A DNA stretch of 64,000 nucleotides from Ornithodoros turicata (lineage: Eukaryota; Arthropoda; Arachnida; Ixodida; Argasidae). The stretch covers positions 28,008,213-28,072,212 of the forward strand of contig NC_088202.1 of the NCBI RefSeq assembly GCF_037126465.1. Direction: 5' to 3'. The notes under the pieces were generated by a model. It was not told where the DNA came from, made no database searches, and saw only the letters and a program-made list of their open reading frames with translations. The position numbers and the translations under genes are program-made. How positions within the stretch are numbered: the first letter of the stretch is position 1; each line of letters opens with the position of its first letter. Shown here piece by piece: positions 54,010 through 64,000 of the stretch.

Positions 54010-56050
54010 GGAGTACCCCAGGCAAAAATTTTTTCACTGGTACCAGTTGAACTGTGTTATCGAACAGGGACCAGTGCAACCGATTCCAGCTCAACTGGTC
54101 CCAGCTGAGACTGGGACCAGAAATCAGTTGGGCCAACTGGTACCAGTTGTGACTAGGACCAGCCAGAAACCAGTTGGTCCAACTGGTTTCTGGCCAGTCC
54201 CAATCTGAACTGGTTTCTAACCCGTCGCAGTCTCGACTGGAGCTCGTTGCAAACCTAATTGTTGAACTGGGACCAGTTGAAGTGGTTTGACTTACAGTGG
54301 CCTGCTCGGACAGAGGCTAGCTGGTAGGCAACCAGTGCCACTTCGCAGGATCGCTGTTCCCAGCAACGACAGATCCAAAGAACTGCAATGCAAAATTACA
54401 TTTTATTTGTAATCAAACATTGCACATATTCTAATGTACATGTAGCATAACTATAATGTAATTAAACAAAAGCAGTAGAGGAACTACAGAGTTACATGGA
54501 ATAGATAATATTTCATGGCTGATGGGTCCATTGCTCGACTACCTTGTGGTCATCTTGAATCATTCAACAAAGTATGTGAGATGTTCTTAATAGCACACGA
54601 TGGATCGTCATTTTCCTTTGAGCCCAAGCAGCTTAAGGTTTCTGGAAAGTTGAAAAGGCACAAGTAAATATGCATTCAATTGCAACATGTAATTAGAGTG
54701 TGCAGTTAATTTGAGCAGTCGTGGCCCCAAAGAGCACGCAAATCTCTCAACATTTCTGAAATACAAAGACAAAAACATGAGAATGAAACAAGTTGCTGGT
54801 AACGTTAACTAGCTACTCGTACATGTTACTCGTAAAACGGCATGCATTTACAGGTGCCACGAACCTGACGCGGAACAAAGAGATGAGGTTCTAGTAGAAT
54901 ACTTCTAAATGGTTCACAAGGGAAAAGCACTTAAGCATAGTACTCACGATAAAGCGGTATCCACAGTTGTAGTCCAGCTGTAATCCTGTAACACCCGCCC
55001 GCCCGGCCGCTGGCGCTCATTGTACTGTCGCATGTCGTAACTTACAGACAAATCCTTTCGATTATAAAACCAACGCCTATGTCACACATCACGCTAACAA
55101 CGTGCAAAAAAGCGTTGTACAGGCAAGCCGCTAAGCAAGCGACCGTTGCACAGTGAACGCATCATTCATCACGGGAGCAGGAACGCACAAAATACAAATA
55201 TAAGAATTCCAAAATCACATTCGTTAACGCTAATGAAGTTTTCCAAAAATTGAAATATTATTTTTTTCTACTAATAAAATTACTTTAACTTCGCATTAAC
55301 TTTAACATGTCATGGCCATGGAGGTAAGAAACTAAGGAGAGGGCTAAAAGATCGGAAGGCCGTGGGACCCCTCTAGCGGTCGCTCCTGGCAATACCACGC
55401 CCATCTAGTTGCCCGGTCACGTGATCCCCACATGTTTCGGCGTTATGGCGGTCTGCGCGGAGACTTTGAAGTTTAGCAAACTTCATCTTCAGCAAACGCC
55501 TTACCTTCAAGGAGTCCATTCGCACAATACTTTGAAGGTTATGGGTTGTTTCAACATTTGCCGCGTGATAAATCGCAGCAAAATAGCAAAACAGAAGAGA
55601 AGCCAGGCAATGTCACGATGACTTACGTATTTCTTCTAGCGATTTAGTGATCCATTGCTTCCACACTGAGATGATCTATCTTGTGTTTCAACGGGTGTGA
55701 TAACTTCGAACTCCAAATATGTTATGAAAGCGGAAACAAGTTATTCGGCCGCAGCTCGTCTCTGTATTCAGGTAAGATACGCCGCGGACATGGAGGACGC
55801 CATGTTTTATGACGTCTTGCCGTGACGTTTATGGGTCACGTGTGTGGGCAACTAACCACAATGCCATGCGCGGGTCACAGCACGCTCGCTTGCATTGGGA
55901 CAGGCGCTTAGGGCATCTCCTTAGTTTCTTACCTCCATGGTCATGGCACTGAAACCGAAACTTCCCCCAAACATGTAAACTGGTCCAGTTCGAACTGGCA
56001 CCACCTCACTTCCAGTTGCTCACCAGACCAACTTCAACTGGTACCATCTA
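54010..56050. mobile_element. CCAGTT-rich nested element
   Basis: The left end has CACTGGTACCAGTTGAACTG. The right end reversed has GATGGTACCAGTTGAAGTTG. AACTGG/CCAGTT words recur more than fifteen times in the outer 280 bases on the left and 70 bases on the right. The exact tips and target duplication are not settled. A further MITE lies inside at 55308-55950. Confidence 0.55.
55308..55950. mobile_element. MITE with GGAGGTAAGAAACTAAGGAG tips
   Basis: About 35-bp inverted tips: CATGGCCATGGAGGTAAGAA on the left (55312), and on the right the complement TTCTTACCTCCATGGTCATG near 55928. The interior contains TCACGTGATCCCC and TCACGTGTGTGGG, and a short frame (55409-55621) without a known domain. 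Confidence 0.7.
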
Positions 56051-56403
56051 ATGAAATACAATGCATACCAACACTGTGCCACCATATGCATGTATACATG
56101 TACAGATATCGGCCATTTATTAAAATTCACTGTTCCCAGCAAGCGTAGCACAATGTCAGATACTGGAATCCAATGTGAAAGTGTGGCAGACTACCGTAAT
56201 ATCTACAGTCATTTGACCGTAATCAGGATTACGGGCACACTACTGTCTTATTTACGTGATAACAGTCATAATAACGGCATATTTCATTGATGCCGTATTA
56301 ATTACACTACTTCGACCGTATTTCCAATTACAGTAGCATACCTGTTCTTTTTACGGCAAAAAATAGATTTTGACCGTAAAATTTACGGCAATTTTTTACA
56401 GTG

Positions 56404-57000
56404 TGGTATGTAGATGTCATTGGAGCAAAAATAGTAAAGAAGGGAATCAGTCGATTATCCCCTCATTGCATACACAGGTACTGCACTACTTATACAATAG
56501 TGGTGCAATAATTATTCTACTTGGTGCGTCACATTCTGCGATACAATTTTGAATTGTCTTCACTTGATAACATTCGGCAGAGCCCTTTTTCCCGAGCAAT
56601 AATGACTGCTTTTGCAGACGACACCATGGTGCTTTTGATGAGAACAACAATAAATAATAATTGAACATGCCACTTCGAGAGATATGTGCACCTGAAAGTA
56701 GTAAATAGCATAGAGAGTAACATGAAAAATTCTATGAGCAAACCACAGTACTGCTACAAGCTGGCACAGCCACTCTTTGACAATGATGTATGCTACACAG
56801 GTTATAACAGCAAACAAACTCATTATTCGGCGCCAACAACTTACACACGAAAACAATTACTTGTACACTCCCATAAAACATGAAAAAATGAAGGGTACAG
56901 TGCTAAAAATGAAGTAAGTGACCACTAAATGTCAGAGTGTTAGAAACTAGTAGAGTAACTAGCCAGAAGAAGGCACTTGGTATGTACAGTCGTGCCGCGT
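56404..57000 (+). repeat. Repeat X, copy A, part 2
   Basis: Continues copy A after the transposon and matches 62341-62925 closely (GGTATGTAGATG, CTGCTACAAGCTGGCACAGC). A minus-strand open frame with WLCQLVAVLWFAHRIFHVTL is shared with the copy B frame at 62466-62759. Confidence 0.85.
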
Positions 57001-57887
57001 TAGTATGAACACAGTTCTTATGGACGATTCAAATTACGGATGATTTTTGTGAGCAGACAATGCACCCAATCCTCTCCCAGTTTATTTTTTATGCGTTTTC
57101 TCCTCTACGGCTTTGCTGGGCAACGCCGGATGAGTGTGGCGGTGGTCAAATTATATTTTTTTTCTCTGCAAAGACAAAAAGTGTTTCGATGAAACTTCGT
57201 AAAATAAATATTCAATGGGTATACTATGAAGCAATTGTCTCATACTTTTAACAGAACCACCTCAGTGTGCAACTGATGAAAAAAATTGGTGGCAAAAAGC
57301 AATATTTCCAAACTTCATAATCTTTTTTGCATAATCTTCCAAGTGTGTGAGCCTCAAAATATATCTAACACGTTGTATGCTTCCTAGACAACAGCACTGA
57401 ACAGTTTAAGTGGTCCTAAAAAATTGCAGAGTTCTGTAAAAAATTCCAAAAGTTCTAAATTTTTTAGTTTTCTCCGGGTGTGAACTATGGATAGAAAGTG
57501 TCGGTTGACTTTTCAACACTTTTGGCACGAAATTATGCTTTGCCATCACTCGATCAGAGGGGATTTGGTTGGAACTTGCAAAAAGAAAAAGCTATTATGT
57601 TGAATTTCATCTCGCCAGGTAGGTCGCATGTCCCTTCGCAAATCTTCAAGAGACGGCCACGGACCGAATTTTTCGTTTGTCTGTAAAAAGGGAAGCTGGG
57701 GAGCATTGGCTGTATGGCAACAATGAACCACAATTTCTTTGAAAAAAATCAGGGATGGTTTAGCAGACGTCTGAGACATTTGGCATGGAATGACCCAGAC
57801 GTAAAGGTAGAATGCAAGGAAGCTGCTGCAGTCTCGGAGGAGGCGGTATTAAATAATGAGGCGGTGTGGGCTGCTTGGTCCAACATA
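57001..57887. other. Segment absent from copy B; no clear gene
   Basis: From here to about 59085 copy A has sequence that copy B lacks. The piece ending GGCATGGAATGACCCAGACG near 57800, reversed, resembles the FB1 tip (GGGCCATTCCACGCC), and ACCGAATTTTTCG near 57660 also occurs in FB1. An open frame at 57714-57974 runs into the hairpin and lacks motifs. Confidence 0.4.
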
Positions 57888-57987
57888 TTTGGTAAAACTT
57901 TAAAAACCCCAGTGCCGGGGAACGCAGAAAAGATGACACGAAGACTGCATGTTCCCCGGCACTGGGGTTTTTAAAGTTTTTACCAAA
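57888..57987. repeat. Hairpin with ~36-bp near-perfect arms
   Basis: TTTGGTAAAACTTTAAAAAC followed by CCCAGTGCCGGGGAAC on the left is complemented by GTTCCCCGGCACTGGGG and its continuation on the right, with a single bulge. The 27-base loop adds a GCAG/CTGC pair. Confidence 0.9.
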
Positions 57988-57989
57988 CT

Positions 57990-58121
57990 GGCAATATTAC
58001 CCTGAATTTGGGATGTGTGGAGACGGAGATCTGGTGATGCAGACGGGGACAAGACAGGACGGGACTCCCATCTGCATCCGGTGTCCTCTGTCTCCGTTCA
58101 TCCCAGACTCAAGGTAATATT
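57990..58121. repeat. Second inverted-repeat unit, 132 bp
   Basis: GGCAATATTACCCTGA at the left is mirrored by CTCAAGGTAATATTGCC at the right. Inside, GTGGAGACGGAGA pairs with TCTGTCTCCGTTC and GATGCAGA with TCTGCATC. It is probably a small MITE adjoining the previous hairpin. Confidence 0.75.
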
Positions 58122-58574
58122 GCCTCCTTTAAGACTTTTGTACCTCCGTCACCTAGAGTGCCAGCTAGTGATGACCATACTATAGTCATGTTCAACATAA
58201 GAAGGAAGAGAAATATAGCCTGTCTGCTCTCAAAATATTACTGCACCACGAATAGGATGGCGGGGCACAGAGACATCACTCTCCCTCCTCCGCGAGATAA
58301 TGTAATCCATCACACTCTAGTATTGGTTTTCGTATTGGCTGTTGAGACTGGCCGCATGACACTACGCGAGCCCTCCCCCATGGTGGCGCTGCAGTATTTC
58401 ACCAGGTGTGCTATTGTGTCTTTATTGTACAGTATATTGTCCTGGTGTGCTATTGTGTCTTATGTAGATGATGGACTAGGTTTTTTTTTCCTTCTTAGGT
58501 TGAACATGACTATTGTAAATGTGTAATGCCAATATCTTCTCAGCTTCTGTATGAAGAGCTAGTTTATTTTTCTG

Positions 58575-58796
58575 TTGTTTCATAGTTATGTTACTTATTT
58601 GTACGCGCCTCAAGCGTTCATGACTGACAATTCAGCAGCTGAAAAGGCAGCTCTTCACAGCGTCTGGCCAAAAGCAACACAGTTACTTTGCCACTTCCAT
58701 GTGGCTCAGGCAGAGTGTCGCTGGCTGACGTCTGCGAAGAATGTCAGCCCAGGACAGCGGAGGCAGCTGGTGTCAACGTTTCAAAAGGTTTGTTGA
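58575..58796 (+). pseudogene. Mutator-like (MULE) transposase fragment
   Basis: The frame contains QAFMTDNSAAEKAALHSVWP and LLCHFHVAQAECRWL, which match the second half of the MULE transposase domain: an acidic residue in MTD, then the conserved C-x-F-H-V block. Trp is expected where Cys stands in AECRWL. A T-rich stretch precedes it and GTTTGT follows TTTCAAAAG, so it may be one exon. The rest of the transposase is not visible. It would cut and join element ends if complete. It lies in the part of repeat X missing from copy B. Confidence 0.65.
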
Positions 58797-59084
58797 TAAA
58801 GTGTGGCTACAACCATCTTTGTACATAGCAATGAGCTCTGGCTCATTTCTATGAACCTCACCCATTATAGAAGCGAAGCCGGTCAAAGTTGTGCAAAAAT
58901 ATCCTAGAGCACACAAAAATCACATTTATGACAGGGCTAATAGCACACCAGGGCCACTAAGACAGGAGAAATTGTTTTCCAATTCCAATGCTGACATTTG
59001 CTATGCTACACAAAACGGCAGCCAGGCACTCCTCATTAGGAGTCAGACATTTGTATTTTGTCTGGATTATTCATGTAAAGTGGT

Positions 59085-59500
59085 GCCTCGTTAATATGGA
59101 CCCCGTTAATATGAACAAGTCGAATTGTGGATGGTTTTGTGAGAACCATGCATTTTTGTCTCGTTAATATGGGAACTCGCTTTCTAGACAATGGACGGTC
59201 CAGCCCATATGTAGTCCACGTATTTTCGTCCCGTTATTATGTACAGTATTGTTATGGATGGCAAGCCTCTCCCGACATTCTACGGGCCAACTTTTGAAAG
59301 TAGGACATTCCACTGCACAAAGGGAGCCATGCCATCTGATACACAGCCGTCCACAAGAACTATATAAGAGGAAAATGAGTTATTTGTGGACAAGTTTTGG
59401 GAAATCATGTCTGACGTCATGACTGTTCTGAACACATCCATGCCCCTTGTGCAACTAGTTGTGTCTTTAGTTAAACATAGTGCAGTTGTGCGGCAGCTTA
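59085..59500 (+). repeat. Repeat X, copy A, part 3
   Basis: Matches 62930-63250 of copy B: GCCTCGTTAAT, ATGTATTTTTGTCC-like sequence, CCACAAGAACTATATAAGAG and TTAGTTAAACA near the end. More diverged than parts 1 and 2. Confidence 0.65.
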
Positions 59501-59546
59501 CTTCTTGCCCTCTGATATTTTGACGTACTTGATAGAGTTGTAAAAC
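59498..59546 (-). CDS. Candidate terminal exon of an unidentified gene
   Basis: On the minus strand TTTATTTTGTTGCAG precedes a 16-codon segment FYNSIKYVKISEGKK and TAA. The reading phase joins exactly to the exon at 60471-60560 (AG plus G gives Arg). The composition looks like real coding sequence. I do not recognise the protein. Confidence 0.35.
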
Positions 59547-60470
59547 CTGCAACAAAATAAACAAGAGAAGTATAAACAGTTTCGTCCTTCCCTTTTGAAT
59601 TTAACAAGGTAGTTATATTCTACCCTTTGTTCACTTTTGTATTCTGTGTTGGTGAAAAGATTACAGGAAAAATAATGCTGCAGATCAAACAATGACCTGT
59701 CATCTTGATGAAGATCAGAACATTTCTTCAGGCATGCTAAGTGAGACAAAAGAAATGTACAATGAAGGTTGTACAAAAACAGCAAATCTCCGTCGACTAA
59801 AACTCTATATATGTGGATGTTACCACATCGTGTAGTTTCCATCCAAAAGTAGGACTAGGCAAGGTCGTTTGGTAGGTTGTTGGCATGTTGATGTGCTATA
59901 CTGTTACAGCACATCAATATAGATGAGGGGCAAACACAGTAGACAGCGTGATGGCTGCAAACTCAAGTGAAGATTTATTCAACAGAACAAGAAACCGAAA
60001 GCATGAGTAGAGAAAGGCAGTGCCCATGCAGTGTATGGTGAACCATATTAATCTCTGAGAAGGTAGGATCGGAAGAGCAATAGAGAAATGACAGTTGCAT
60101 CCGAGATAGGGGAACTCTGCAAAGTTAGGGCCAATATGATGTGGTGGATGTGGTAACCTAGCATGGCTCACTGCAGCTCTGACACACATTGAACAATTCC
60201 AGTAGTGGGGCTTCAAAGACAATGAACGTTTGATGTTTCACTGGGTATTCAAGTATAGAGGATGCATCTCTAGAAAATTAATTAGCGTTCCTTAGTCATA
60301 AAGTCATAACTACATCTCAACAGGAAGTATTCTTGTACCCTTCAAACAAGCTAGTAGTTCTCATCGGTTTCTTCTCCTCTTGTTGACGTCATACTAATGT
60401 TCCGCACCTGTCCAAAGACTAAAAAAAATGTCACAAAGTCTGCAACACGTAACAAATCTAGTGCGCATAC
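59547..60470. other. Possible intron; no other feature
   Basis: Open frames on the minus strand (59498-59842, 59914-60222) have no family motif. If the exon pair is real, this is its intron. Confidence 0.35.
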
Positions 60471-60560
60471 CTGCTTTCAGCTATTTCTGCCATGTCAACT
60501 TGAGTGCTTGGAAAACGCACACATGAAGGATTCTTGCGCCTCTTCAACACTGGAAGGCCC
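60471..60560 (-). CDS. Candidate internal exon of the same gene
   Basis: The minus strand has acceptor AAATTTAATTTTAG and donor AG|GTATGCGC around 90 bases. The open frame reads LPVLKRRKNPSCVRFPSTQV followed by DMAEIAES. Upstream, the minus strand near 60700-60800 is open as DDYEDAVEGELRRRPKHTD, which could be a first exon, but no donor with the right phase was found. It is possibly the only host-gene trace in the window. Confidence 0.35.
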
Positions 60561-61464
60561 CTAAAATTAAATTTGTTGATGTTAACAATGTTGAGTACGG
60601 GACAAGTAGGATAACATAAGTTAAATGGAATACGTCGTCGCTATATTATAATTTATACATGTGTGACGCCTGTACATACCTAAGACGTTGTGTTGAACTC
60701 GTCACCTCGGTGAAGCAAAATCACTGGGTACTGAGCATCAGTGTGCTTCGGACGTCTTCGCAATTCGCCTTCTACGGCATCTTCGTAGTCATCGGCAGCA
60801 AAATGAGCTCAGCACACACCACACGACTGCTACATCTAATAACCGAGTGTTTCGAACCACATTCGTTTTCGCGCACTCTCCTGTTGAATCTTGTGGTAGA
60901 AAACGCCTGCCGCCGATGGTGAACGAACATGATTTTTGTATCGCAGGAACACCAAAACTACACCAGGCATATGTAGGTCTCTCGAATAATTGACACAACA
61001 ACCACGAACATGTCATTCACTTCTCTTCGCGCGACCAACACGACCACCCACGACGTAAACAATAAACGCGATAACACCGACGGCCTTGCAGATGGCGCGG
61101 CGGATCGTAGCTCGTAGCGGCGAAGTAGCTGAATGCTTTATTAACGTAAAAGCTATGCAAGTGAGCGTCATTTTTAAAATGGCGTTTAGCTGTAAGATAA
61201 TGTGCGTCAGCTTTGTTCTCTACAAAATTAACTCTCACGTGGTAAGGGTTGACCAATCCCTGGGAGCCCTGGATCTGAAACCCCAGTTGCTCTTTTTCGC
61301 CGTTCGCTGGCAGCACCGTCCATGTTCCGGCAATCTTCAAAATATTTATACGTAAAAAATATGCCGAATTGAGAAGTAATGCTTTCTGTGTCTTATCAAA
61401 CAACGATGTTGTGCACGACAGTGGGCAAAAATATGGGTGTTATTTTTCACTTTTCGGTCCCTCT
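60561..61464. other. No feature beyond a possible first exon
   Basis: Contains the DDYEDAVEGELRRRP minus-strand frame near 60700-60800 and a 128-codon minus frame at 61017-61403 without recognised motifs. The GC content rises near 61040-61110, as might occur at a promoter. Confidence 0.35.
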
Positions 61465-63250
61465 AAGTCTTGGAGTCCCGTCAGTGACACATTTCCCATA
61501 TGATCTACTTACCCCTCTTCAATCTTTGTAACACAATACTCCATATATACTATAGGAAATGGTTGTTGCTGTGGCATGTGCATGTCTGTCATCCAGGGGT
61601 TGGATTACGGGGTTCAACCCCCTAAAATCATACGCTTGGTAGCGCATTTGGGAGAGGAAAACGAGAAGGGAATCCTCCCCCATGTAAAGTCCCCACAGAA
61701 ACTGCCCTCACGAAATATTTTCTGGCTACCATCGTGTCAGCTCACTATTAAGGAGGGAAGTGGTACCACACGGTTAATGCCTAACACCACCCGCCAAGTG
61801 GTCACACCCTATGGACTAATTTGTAGACCACTGGATGTGTTAGAAGTTAGTTATATTTTTACTTCCTTGACACATGCCGGCAGAAATTGGTGAGACTCAG
61901 TATGCTCTGTGGTGCCTTTGATTGGGAAGTCACAGTATCATTCACAGGCTCTGTTGGCACTTAATACATGTAATTTAATTTAGTTCTGGTGCTTGGATGC
62001 CATGAACACTTTTTTTTAATCATTGCTGATTGTATTGTAAAAGAACTTGTTACTACATCACCTCATTTGAAAGTCTTGGAGTATTATTCTGAAAGCAACA
62101 CACGCGTCTCTCGCACACGTTTTTCCTGTTTAAGCTTGAAACCTCGTTCATTTTACCAAACATGAATAACGGAACCTCTGTATGCAATAAGGGGATAAGT
62201 CGAAAGATCCCAAACCGAGAAAATGGGCCTGATCTGATTGTCCGTCCCATAGACACGCATGCATTTCCCGTTTCTTAACCTCCTGTAGCGGGCCAATAAA
62301 TTGCAATACGGTCCTAAGTTTTCTTTGGCAGGTACATCCTGGTATGTAGATGCCATTGGAGCAAAAACAGTAAAGAAGGGAATCAGTCGATTTATCCCCT
62401 CATTGCATACACAGGTACTGCACTACTGATACAATAGTGGTGCAATAATTATTCTACTTGGTGCATCACATTCTGCGATACAATTTTGAATTGTCTTGAC
62501 TTGGTAACGTTCGGCAGAGCCTTTTACACGAGCAATAATGACTACTTTTGCAGACGACACCATTGTGCTTTTGATGAGAACAAAAATAAATGATAATTGA
62601 ACAAGCCACTGCTAGAGATATGTGCGCCTGAAAGTAGTAAATAGCATAGAGAGTAACATGAAAAATTCTATGAGCTAACCACAGTACTGCTACAAGCTGG
62701 CACAGCCACTGTTTGACAATGATGGATGCTACACAGGCTATAAGAGCAAACAAACTCATTATTCGGGGCTAACAACTTACGCACGAAAACAATTACTTGT
62801 AGAGTCCCATAAAATATGGAAAAATGAAGGGCACAGTGCTAAAAATGAAGTAAGTGACCACTAAATGTCACAGTGTTAGAAACTAGTAGAGTAACTAGCC
62901 AGAAGAAGGCACTTGGTGTGTGCAGTTGCCTCGTTAATGTTTCAATAACAAATTTTTTCAATGCATTTTTCTCTCGTTAATATAGAAACTCTCTCTTCGG
63001 GCAATCGACGGTCCAAAAAGCTACAAATCATACGTAGTCCATGTATTTTTGTCCGGTTATTCTGCATAGTATTGGTCCTTTACACCTGTCCACAAGAACT
63101 ATATAAAAGGAAGGAGGGTTATTCTTGGAGATGAAGGGCCTGGAAAATCCTGTATGTGGTCATGACTGTTCCGGACACATCCACAAGCGATTGACCCTCA
63201 TGCAAGGAGTTGTGCTTTTAGTTAAACACTGCAGTTGCTCGGCACCTTAC
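61465..63250 (+). repeat. Long direct repeat X, copy B
   Basis: Matches copy A parts 1, 2 and 3 in order, without the 6.4-kb transposon and without the 57001-59084 segment that carries the MULE exon. It therefore gives the transposon's empty site. Copy B may be an internally deleted derivative of the same element type. Confidence 0.85.
61576..61893 (+). CDS. Repeat X open frame (copy B)
   Basis: A 105-codon frame matching the copy A frame from CMSVIQGLDYGVQPP to ICRPLDVLEV, with changes E to K, T to I, C to R and S to N. It diverges at the C-terminus through a small indel. No known domain. Conservation may simply reflect recent duplication. Confidence 0.3.
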   Translation: MCMSVIQGLDYGVQPPKIIRLVAHLGEENEKGILPHVKSPQKLPSRNIFWLPSCQLTIKEGSGTTRLMPNTTRQVVTPYGLICRPLDVLEVSYIFTSLTHAGRNW

Positions 63251-64000
63251 GAAGACAGAGGGGGTGCAGTTGTCAAGGTAAGTTGTCAGCTGTCAGGCTT
63301 TTGCTTCGACGACTTGCATGGGCCTTTTGCGTGAGCGCTCGTCCTCCATGAGACCTCTTCACATACCATCCCCTCACCTACCTATGCAGTGCTGATGAGG
63401 TGCCAGTTAGGCTGAAAGAGCTGTGCAGTTTGTAAGCATAGCACAGAGAGTCAAGTCTATACTAATGGTTCACTTTTAGAAGGCAGTTACAATGGTTCAA
63501 ACAATTTTGTTTTCACACAGTTCACCTTCAGGGACGGGTTCAGAAAATATAAAGTGTCTTATCTTCAGTCTTGTGTTCTTTTTCTGTCACGTAAAGAATG
63601 CACAGGGCTACAAATAGATTAAGAGCTGGGCGCGAATTTGTTTTGAATTTACAGAATTTGGATTAAAAAACAACATATGACAAACACCGATGAGGGGTAT
63701 AGTGTAGGGAGGCATGTGCTCGGACTCCCCATATTACCGTGGTATACACCCTTATCCCTTTCTGACCTTGCATGTTTCCATGAGTTGTTAACAAACAAGT
63801 TGACGTCCTTTGCTGGAGCGAAACCTGCATTTTCCTGTATCATCTAAGCAAGGCTGCTGAATGGCTGAATGGTGTGTTGGTACTGTTCGCACACTAGGTC
63901 CGCACTAGCACATACACTACCAACCTTCCCGGACAACCCTATCAGGCTCTCTTAGTCAGCTATACTCTCGCACCTCCACATTGTCAATATTTCTTGGTCC
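63251..64000. other. No gene; dispersed repeat near 63785-63870
   Basis: Holds the partner of the repeat at 14755-14850 (CGTCCTTTGCTGGAG, CATCTAAGCAAGGCTG). Nothing else is recognised up to the window edge. Confidence 0.45.

Larger units (their letters stand above)
49993..56403. mobile_element. 6.4-kb CACTA-like DNA transposon
   Basis: The left tip reads CACTGTAAAAAAACTACCGT. The right tip reversed reads CACTGTAAAAAATTGCCGTA. TG lies on both sides, and copy B of repeat X has the uninterrupted site (CATCCTGGTATG near 62340), so the boundaries and the 2-bp duplication are secure. Both ends are packed with CCGTAAA-type subterminal motifs for about 230 bases, as in CACTA/EnSpm elements. No transposase was recognised. 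The interior contains a foldback element, a CCAGTT-rich element and splice-flanked segments. Chapaev- or Mirage-like groups are alternatives. Confidence 0.75.

Noticed and set aside
61017..61403. 128-codon minus-strand frame as a gene
   Set aside because: No motif, and the sequence looks like 5' flanking DNA of the candidate exon pair; insufficient support.

Overview
The window looks like repeat-dense nuclear DNA from a tick (Ixodida) or a close arachnid relative. This is inferred from the mixture of repeats: two tRNA-headed SINEs of the type I associate with hard ticks, CsRn1-like and BEL/Pao LTR elements, CR1/Jockey-like and I-like LINEs, CACT-ended palindromic MITEs, and scattered TTAGG (arthropod telomere-type) runs. 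There are no bacterial operons, no ribosomal binding sites and no CRISPR array. Almost every recognisable protein piece is a decayed transposable-element fragment. I found no complete conventional host gene.

Layout. 1-93 is a Ty3/gypsy integrase scrap. 95-2695 is a 5'-truncated minus-strand LINE split by a MITE. 2.7-3.1 kb is an unclassified repeat with an inverted partner at 15.5-15.9 kb. 3.98-5.85 kb is a cluster of minisatellite and tandem repeats. 5868-12255 is the most unusual region: a large imperfect palindrome whose two arms carry the same intronless 160-codon gene facing the centre, plus a second small gene that is intact on one side only. A solo LTR and a TA-flanked MITE sit only in the left arm, and the right arm keeps the matching empty sites. 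12265-13957 is a Ty3/gypsy pol remnant lacking most of integrase.

16.6-16.9 kb holds a tRNA-derived SINE with target duplications. 18.5-20.2 kb is an RNase H-bearing LINE. 20.9-21.2 kb is a palindromic MITE. 25.3-26.0 kb is a tandem array with tRNA-like cloverleaf modules, followed by four hairpin-forming ~165-bp units (26.0-26.7 kb). 26.69-29.94 kb is a minus-strand CsRn1-like LTR element. 31.07-37.25 kb is a foldback element whose centre holds a MITE and a plus-strand LTR element. 37.93-41.56 kb is a BEL/Pao element with a SINE inserted just after its YVDD motif. 44.96-48.75 kb is an LTR-element 3' end followed by an I-like LINE containing another LINE fragment.

49.1-63.3 kb is built on two direct copies of one long repeat. 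The first copy is interrupted by a 6.4-kb CACTA-like DNA transposon (49993-56403) with 2-bp target duplication and CCGTAA-rich ends; the second copy supplies the empty site. That transposon contains a 1.3-kb foldback element, a CCAGTT-rich nested element and splice-flanked coding segments of unknown function. A Mutator-like transposase exon remnant (58.6-58.8 kb), two perfect-looking hairpins (57.9-58.1 kb) and two candidate exons of an unidentified minus-strand gene (59.5-60.6 kb) complete the region.

The sequence is best read as layers of nested insertion. The candidates for something new are the 5.9-12.3 kb palindrome with its small conserved gene and the 6.4-kb CACTA-like element.
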